Source: Rhodobacter sp. SY28-1
Lineage (GTDB): Bacteria > Pseudomonadota > Alphaproteobacteria > Rhodobacterales > Rhodobacteraceae
Direction: 5' to 3'
Assembly: GCF_005222785.1 (NCBI RefSeq)
Contig: NZ_STGH01000002.1
Coordinates: 62,001 to 126,000, forward strand
DNA: 64,000 nt
Shown here: positions 59,465 through 64,000 of the stretch, in pieces
Layout: each line of letters begins with the position of its first letter
How positions within the stretch are numbered: the first letter of the stretch is position 1
Notes under the pieces: generated by a model
What the model was told of the DNA's origin: nothing
The model's input: only the letters and a program-made list of their open reading frames with translations
The model's database searches: none
Made by a program: the position numbers and the translations under genes

Positions 59465-60123
59465 CTGCGCGCTACGAGGCCGCTGCTCCGTCCTGGGGGC
59501 GGCGGCTGGCGAAACTGGGCTTTCTGGCGGCCTACCGCGCGATCATGGACCAGGCGCTGGACCGATTGCCGCCACCCGAAGGACCTGTTGCCGCTGTCGA
59601 TCTGGGGTGCGGGGACGGGGCCTTTGCCGAGGCCCTGGCCAACAAGCTGGGACCGCGCCTGTCGCTGACCCTCGTTGACCGTTCGCCCGCCATGTTGCGC
59701 GCGGCCGAGGCCCGCCTTGGACCGGGTCGTGCCCGCTTGATCGCCGGGGATATGGCGGGCCTTGATATGCCGCCGTGCAGTCAGGACATCGTCACCGCCG
59801 CGCATCTTCTGGAACATCTGCCCGACCCGGACGCGGCCCTTGCCGGAATGATGCACCTGTTGAAGCCGGGCGGGAGTCTGATCCTGATGGTCAGCCGCCC
59901 GCATTGGTGCAGCCATCTTGTCTGGCTGAACTGGCGCCACCGCCGCTTTCGCGAGGCCGAAATGCGTGATGCCCTGCGCCGCGCCGGATTTGCCGACCTG
60001 CACTGCTGGCAGCCGCCTGCGGGACCGCCGCGACGGCTGAGCCTTGCCTACGTCGCCCGCAGACCGCTTCAGGCCGAATGCGCGCCGTCGGACAGGGCCT
60101 TGACCTTGGCCAGCACGTCCTGA
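59449..60123 (+). CDS. Class I SAM-dependent methyltransferase
   Basis: A 224-residue methyltransferase. The AdoMet site is [20 protein letters not shown] (DLGCGDG), then [36 protein letters not shown] and [15 protein letters not shown]. Substrate unknown; UbiE-like small-molecule methylation is typical for this shape. Its last 55 bases overlap the 3' end of trpA on the other strand, so the C-terminal residues [18 protein letters not shown] may be an extension acquired by loss of an earlier stop. Confidence 0.85.
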   Translation: MADSLTARYEAAAPSWGRRLAKLGFLAAYRAIMDQALDRLPPPEGPVAAVDLGCGDGAFAEALANKLGPRLSLTLVDRSPAMLRAAEARLGPGRARLIAGDMAGLDMPPCSQDIVTAAHLLEHLPDPDAALAGMMHLLKPGGSLILMVSRPHWCSHLVWLNWRHRRFREAEMRDALRRAGFADLHCWQPPAGPPRRLSLAYVARRPLQAECAPSDRALTLASTS

Positions 60124-60860
60124 ACCGGGACGCCCGCGCCGATGTCCTTGACGATCGCCGAACCCACGACGCAACCGTCCGCCACGCTGGCGATAGACTT
60201 TGCCTGCTCGGGGGTGTTGATCCCGAAGCCCACGATGATCGGCAGGTCAGTAGACCGTTTGATCCTTGCGACTTCCGGCCCGACATCCGTCGCCTGTGCG
60301 GCGGCGGCGCCGGTGATGCCGGTGATCGAGACGTAGTAGACGAAGCCCGAGGTGTTCTGCAGCACCTTGGGCAACCGCTTGTCATCGGTGGTGGGGGTGG
60401 CAAGGCGGATGAAGTTCAGACCCGCTTTCTGGGCGGGGATGCACAGCTCGTCATCTTCCTCGGGCGGCAGGTCCACGACGATGAGCCCGTCGATCCCGGC
60501 ATCCTGCGCGTCCTTCAGAAAGCGGTCGACGCCGCGGGAATAGATCGGGTTGTAGTAGCCCATGAGGACGATGGGTGTGGTGTTGTCCCCGGCGCGGAAG
60601 GCGCGGACCATGTTCAGGACCTTGTCCATCGTCATCCCGCCTTCCAGCGCGCGCTGGCCAGCCGCCTGGATCGTCGGGCCGTCGGCCATCGGGTCGGTGA
60701 AGGGCATCCCAAGCTCGATCACGTCGACGCCTGCGGCGGGCAGACCCTGCATCACGGCGAGGCTGGTCGCCGCATCGGGATCGCCGCCCATGATGTAGGC
60801 GACAAAGGCCTTTTTGCCCTGCGCGCGCAGGCGGGCGAAAGTGTCGTCGATCCGTGTCAT
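60069..60860 (-). CDS. trpA: Tryptophan synthase alpha chain
   Basis: A 263-residue TIM-barrel enzyme cleaving indole-3-glycerol phosphate to indole. The catalytic Glu is in [20 protein letters not shown] and the catalytic Asp in [31 protein letters not shown] and [18 protein letters not shown] (phosphate site) are conserved. No trpB or trpF is next to it; it stands alone here on the minus strand, with its promoter in the 60861-61097 gap. Confidence 0.96.
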   Translation of the reverse strand: MTRIDDTFARLRAQGKKAFVAYIMGGDPDAATSLAVMQGLPAAGVDVIELGMPFTDPMADGPTIQAAGQRALEGGMTMDKVLNMVRAFRAGDNTTPIVLMGYYNPIYSRGVDRFLKDAQDAGIDGLIVVDLPPEEDDELCIPAQKAGLNFIRLATPTTDDKRLPKVLQNTSGFVYYVSITGITGAAAAQATDVGPEVARIKRSTDLPIIVGFGINTPEQAKSIASVADGCVVGSAIVKDIGAGVPVQDVLAKVKALSDGAHSA

Positions 60861-61097
60861 GGCTGTTCCCTTGCGATCCGGGTCTTGGGCACGATGTGCA
60901 CAAGCTCTGACGGAAATGCAATTGGTCATCGTGCCATTTCCGCAAGGTGCGGGCGGTATATGCCCAACAAGTTGCGGGTCCGGTCGTCTCCACTCGGCGC
61001 GCGATCGGACGCCCGGCCTGCAAACAAAGTCTTTGGAGCCACGTCAATCGTCGGTGTATTGTCATGCCCATTGTAGATAGATCAGCTGAGTGGCCCG

Positions 61098-62711
61098 ATG
61101 CATTTTTCCGGTCAGCACGCGCGTGAAATTCTTGCTGTTCTGGCGCTGATGTCGGGCGCCACCATTGTCGTCGCGATGTTCGTGACACCCTTTATGCCAG
61201 AACCCATGAAGGAGGTTCGATTTAAAATGCTGCCCCGGCCCGAGCCGGTCTTTGCTGGAAGCATGATCGCCGCAGTCGTTCTCCTGGGTCGCAAGGCCTG
61301 GCGCCGACCCTCGGGCTCGATAATATTCCTGACGCTGGCGGCGGCGGCGGTGCTGCCATTCGGGGTCATCTACCGGGCCTTCGGCCAGGTCGACATGATG
61401 TCCTTCCTGTTTCACGCCCAGGCCGGGATAGCCGGCGTCCGCCCGGAGATGCTGCTCAACCACATTCTGGCGACGCTCTTTTCCCTCATCGGCATTCTCC
61501 TGATCTGCTATCTCGCAAGTTCTGTCCGCTGGATGCGTTGGCTTCCGCTGGTGATCGGGGTGGCTCTTGTCGTGTTCCATCCTTTTGTCGTCTTTCAGGC
61601 AAAGCGTCTGCTTCTGCCGGTTCCCGACATGGACCTGGCCGCGCGGTTGATCGAGCCGGTGATCGCGGCAAACCCGCTGCCGCCCGATATCGTGCATGTC
61701 TATCTCGAAGGCCTGGACCGCCGTTTCTTTGACCCAGAACTCGGACCGGAAACCGCGGGGATGCTGCGCGGGCTGGAGGCGCAGGGTCTGAGCTTCACCG
61801 ATATTCGCGAGGTCGCCGGAACGGGCTGGAGCATCGCAGGCATGGTCGCCTCGCAATGCGGTGTGCCGCTGTTGCCGCGCGGCAATCTGAACAACGACAT
61901 CATTGAATCGATCGGCGAGAGCTTTCTGCCGGGGGTCACCTGCCTGGGCGATCTGCTGGCCGGGCGGGGATATTCGCAGACCTTCATCATGGGTGCCGAA
62001 GCCAAATTCGCCGGAACGGCCGCTTTCTATGTGACCCACCAGTACCAGACGATATTGGCACAGAAGGACATGGTGGCGCTCTTTCCGCCCGACGAGGTGC
62101 AGAAGGCCAGCGTCACGTGGTTTGCCGATGACCAGATGACCTATGACCTTGCCAGAACCGTCTTCAGCGATGCTCTGGGCCAGGACGCGCCGATCCTGCT
62201 GACCATCGCCACAATCGGCCCGCATGGCGTGCCGAACTACCTGTCGCGGGAGTGCACTGCCGACGCGCAGGCCGTTGCCACCGACGACGTGTTTCTTGCG
62301 GCGCACTGCCTGACAAGACTGACGGAACGTCTGGTTGCCGACATTCAGGACATGCACCGCCAGTCAGGTCGACCGAACGAACTGCGGATCATTCTCCAGT
62401 CCGACCACCTCAACCATGCACGCCAGCTGCTTCCGGACGATGCCACTCTCAAGGTGAATACGCTGATCCTGATTGGCGGAGCCGAAAGCGGGGTGTCGGT
62501 CGCCACGCCCGGCACCATGATGGACGTGTATCCGACCCTGCTGGAATGGCTTGACTTTCCGGCTGTCGGGGGCAAAGCGGGGCTTGGGGTTTCGCTGCTT
62601 TCACCCGAGGCCGGAGAGTCTCTTGTCGAGGTCTGGGACCTGCCGGTTCTGGACCGGGTCGTGATGAACAGCATCCCGATGTTCGCGATGCTTTGGGAAG
62701 GATCGCACTGA
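61098..62711 (+). CDS. Phosphoglycerol transferase-like membrane protein (OpgB/LtaS type)
   Basis: A 537-residue protein. About five hydrophobic segments occupy residues 10-170 (ILAVLALMSGATIVVAMFVT; SIIFLTLAAAAVLPFGVIYR; HILATLFSLIGILLICYLAS; WLPLVIGVALVVFHPFVVFQ), followed by a periplasmic alkaline-phosphatase-fold domain. VHVYLEGLDRRFFDPE and GTGWSIAGMVASQCGVPLL (nucleophile Thr region) and ILQSDHLNHARQLL (metal Asp-His) match OpgB, which moves phosphoglycerol to periplasmic glucans. Substrate is inferred; no glucan genes are near. Confidence 0.8.
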   Translation: MHFSGQHAREILAVLALMSGATIVVAMFVTPFMPEPMKEVRFKMLPRPEPVFAGSMIAAVVLLGRKAWRRPSGSIIFLTLAAAAVLPFGVIYRAFGQVDMMSFLFHAQAGIAGVRPEMLLNHILATLFSLIGILLICYLASSVRWMRWLPLVIGVALVVFHPFVVFQAKRLLLPVPDMDLAARLIEPVIAANPLPPDIVHVYLEGLDRRFFDPELGPETAGMLRGLEAQGLSFTDIREVAGTGWSIAGMVASQCGVPLLPRGNLNNDIIESIGESFLPGVTCLGDLLAGRGYSQTFIMGAEAKFAGTAAFYVTHQYQTILAQKDMVALFPPDEVQKASVTWFADDQMTYDLARTVFSDALGQDAPILLTIATIGPHGVPNYLSRECTADAQAVATDDVFLAAHCLTRLTERLVADIQDMHRQSGRPNELRIILQSDHLNHARQLLPDDATLKVNTLILIGGAESGVSVATPGTMMDVYPTLLEWLDFPAVGGKAGLGVSLLSPEAGESLVEVWDLPVLDRVVMNSIPMFAMLWEGSH

Positions 62712-62794
62712 AGTCCGCCCTCTACCTGCGGTATCTTCCTTGATCCCGTTGCGACGCCCCCGTAGAAGGCCCCCTGTCGCCAATGGAGGGTCGC

Positions 62795-63892
62795 ATGGGT
62801 TTCAAGATGGGCATCGTCGGGCTGCCGAACGTGGGCAAGTCGACCCTCTTCAACGCGCTGACCCGCACAGCGGCGGCGCAGGCGGCGAACTTTCCGTTCT
62901 GCACCATCGAACCCAACGTGGGCGAGGTGTCGGTCCCGGATGCGCGGTTGGAGAAGCTTGCGGCCATCGCCGGGTCGAAACAGATCATTCCGACGCGGAT
63001 GACCTTCGTGGACATCGCGGGCCTCGTGCGCGGGGCGTCGAAGGGGGAAGGCTTGGGGAACCAGTTCCTGGCCAACATCCGCGAATGCGACGCCATCGCC
63101 CATGTGCTGCGCTGCTTTGAAGATGGCGACATCACTCATGTCGAGGGCCGGATCGACCCGGTGGCCGACGCCGAGACCATCGAGACCGAGCTGATGCTGG
63201 CCGACATGGAATCGATCGAACGCCGCCTGACCGCATTGTCGAAAAAGCTGCGCGGCGGGGATCAGGACACGCTGGACCAGGATCGCCTGCTGCGGGCGGC
63301 GCTGGCTGTGCTGAACGAGGGGCGTCCCGCCCGGACGGTGCAGGTGGCGGCGGATGACCGGAAGCAATGGCGGATGCTGCAGCTGCTGACGGCAAAGCCG
63401 GTCCTGTACGTCTGCAACGTCGAGGAGGCCTCGGCGGCCTCGGGCAACTCCCAATCGGCGCGGGTAGCCGAGATGGCGGCGAAACAGGGCGCGGCCTCGG
63501 TGGTGATCTCGGCCCGGATCGAGGAGGAACTGGCGCAGCTGCCCGAGGATGAGGCGGCGATGTTCCTGGAGGAGATGGGGCTGCACGAGGCGGGGCTGGA
63601 TCGCCTGATCAAGGCGGGCTACGCGCTGCTTGGCTTGCAGACCTATTTCACGGTCGGGCCAAAGGAGGCGCGGGCCTGGACTATCACCAGGGGGACCCTG
63701 GCGCCGCAGGCGGCGGGGGTGATCCACGGGGATTTCGAGAAGGGCTTCATCCGAGCGGAAACCGTGGCCTACGACGACTACATCGCCGGAAACGGCGAGG
63801 CGGGGGCCAAGGAAGCGGGCAAGTTCCGGGTCGAGGGCAAGACCTACGAGGTCAAGGACGGGGACGTGCTGCACTTCCTGTTCAATGCCTGA
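62795..63892 (+). CDS. ychF: Redox-regulated ATPase YchF (Obg-related)
   Basis: A 365-residue Obg-family ATPase. G1 GIVGLPNVGKSTLFNALTRT, G2/3 region FVDIAGLVRGASKGEGLGNQ, and the switch from GTP to ATP specificity in the NKxD position (LYVCNVEE) are typical of YchF; the C-terminal TGS domain ends FRVEGKTYEVKDGDVLHFLF. It associates with ribosomes. GGAGGG fixes the start at 62795. A compact hairpin with T-run follows directly. Confidence 0.97.
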   Translation: MGFKMGIVGLPNVGKSTLFNALTRTAAAQAANFPFCTIEPNVGEVSVPDARLEKLAAIAGSKQIIPTRMTFVDIAGLVRGASKGEGLGNQFLANIRECDAIAHVLRCFEDGDITHVEGRIDPVADAETIETELMLADMESIERRLTALSKKLRGGDQDTLDQDRLLRAALAVLNEGRPARTVQVAADDRKQWRMLQLLTAKPVLYVCNVEEASAASGNSQSARVAEMAAKQGAASVVISARIEEELAQLPEDEAAMFLEEMGLHEAGLDRLIKAGYALLGLQTYFTVGPKEARAWTITRGTLAPQAAGVIHGDFEKGFIRAETVAYDDYIAGNGEAGAKEAGKFRVEGKTYEVKDGDVLHFLFNA

Positions 63893-63893
63893 C

Positions 63894-63915
63894 CTGTCCA
63901 CGCCGGACAGGTTTT
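63894..63915 (+). terminator. Compact stop-codon hairpin after ychF
   Basis: CTGTCC-ACGCC-GGACAG then GTTTT, one base after the ychF TGA. It differs from the ade copy only in the loop. The remaining 85 bases of the window show no gene. Confidence 0.75.
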
Positions 63916-64000
63916 CGGGCTGAATGATTTCAAAGGGTTGGGTGTGGCCGTCAAGGGTTTGGCAAGGGTTGCAGAGTCGGCCTGAAGCCCGATCCTCAAG

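Noticed and set aside
60861-61097. Small gene or RNA in the trpA/opgB-like divergent gap
   Set aside because: No open frame with a ribosome site and no strong stem-loop; it is best read as a promoter region for both genes.
1-64000. CRISPR arrays, insertion sequences, prophage or integron
   Set aside because: No regularly spaced direct repeats, transposase or integrase motifs, or terminal inverted repeats with target duplications were seen.

Overview
The window is a GC-rich chromosomal segment from an alphaproteobacterium, most likely a member of the Rhodobacteraceae (Rhodobacter and relatives). The evidence is the linkage of pccB, pccA, methylmalonyl-CoA mutase and a PccR/ScfR-type regulator, a bioMNY biotin transporter, hisD followed by UPF0262 and a small phosphatase, a putR/putA pair, and betI-betA back to back with a cho-type choline transporter. 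It looks like core chromosome: I found no tRNA or rRNA, transposase, integrase, phage gene or CRISPR array.

Layout. 1-3.9 kb: the 3' end of an exopolyphosphatase-type gene, then a tight run of small soluble enzymes and a TerB/DnaJ protein. 4.1-16.4 kb: propionyl-CoA assimilation. mcm, pccA and pccB lie on the minus strand with four small genes between pccA and pccB, three of them lipoproteins. pccR lies downstream on the plus strand, and TTTGCAAA boxes occur in front of both pccB and pccR. 16.4-21.9 kb: choline uptake and oxidation (betA, betI, choXWV) with a BetI-type operator. 22-29 kb: topA, dprA, gabT, an ATP-grasp protein and a glycine-zipper lipoprotein. 29-33.7 kb: bioMNY facing a thiolase and an acyl-CoA ligase, then aroQ. 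33.8-38.8 kb: metF/metR, an inositol monophosphatase, an L,D-transpeptidase, a DUF1194 protein and a rhomboid protease. 38.8-47 kb: putA/putR, a Rieske oxygenase, an EamA exporter and adenine deaminase. 47-50 kb: small redox and membrane genes with an HxlR regulator. 50-57 kb: a histidine-biosynthesis operon, a glutamine-synthetase-like/aminotransferase pair and a lactate dehydrogenase-type enzyme. 57-64 kb: an Acg-type nitroreductase with MarR, a second MarR unit, trpA, an OpgB-like enzyme and ychF.

How the parts connect. Biotin uptake (bioMNY) could feed the biotin-dependent carboxylase PccA/PccB. gabT and the aminotransferase/glutamine-synthetase-like pair share the palindrome TTTGATCAAA in their promoter regions although they are 29 kb apart, which suggests joint control of polyamine/GABA breakdown.

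The least explained content is non-coding. A roughly 63-bp imperfect palindrome occurs four times, always at a convergent gene junction. A separate 17-19 nt hairpin (CTGTCC, 5-nt loop, GGACAG) occurs four times, directly after the stop codons of mcm, topA, ade and ychF. Two gaps carry arrays of two or three small hairpins. The thiolase beside bioY lacks two of the usual thiolase active-site residues. I did not find a clearly novel multi-gene system; these are the best candidates for follow-up. All calls come from reading the sequence, with no database search.
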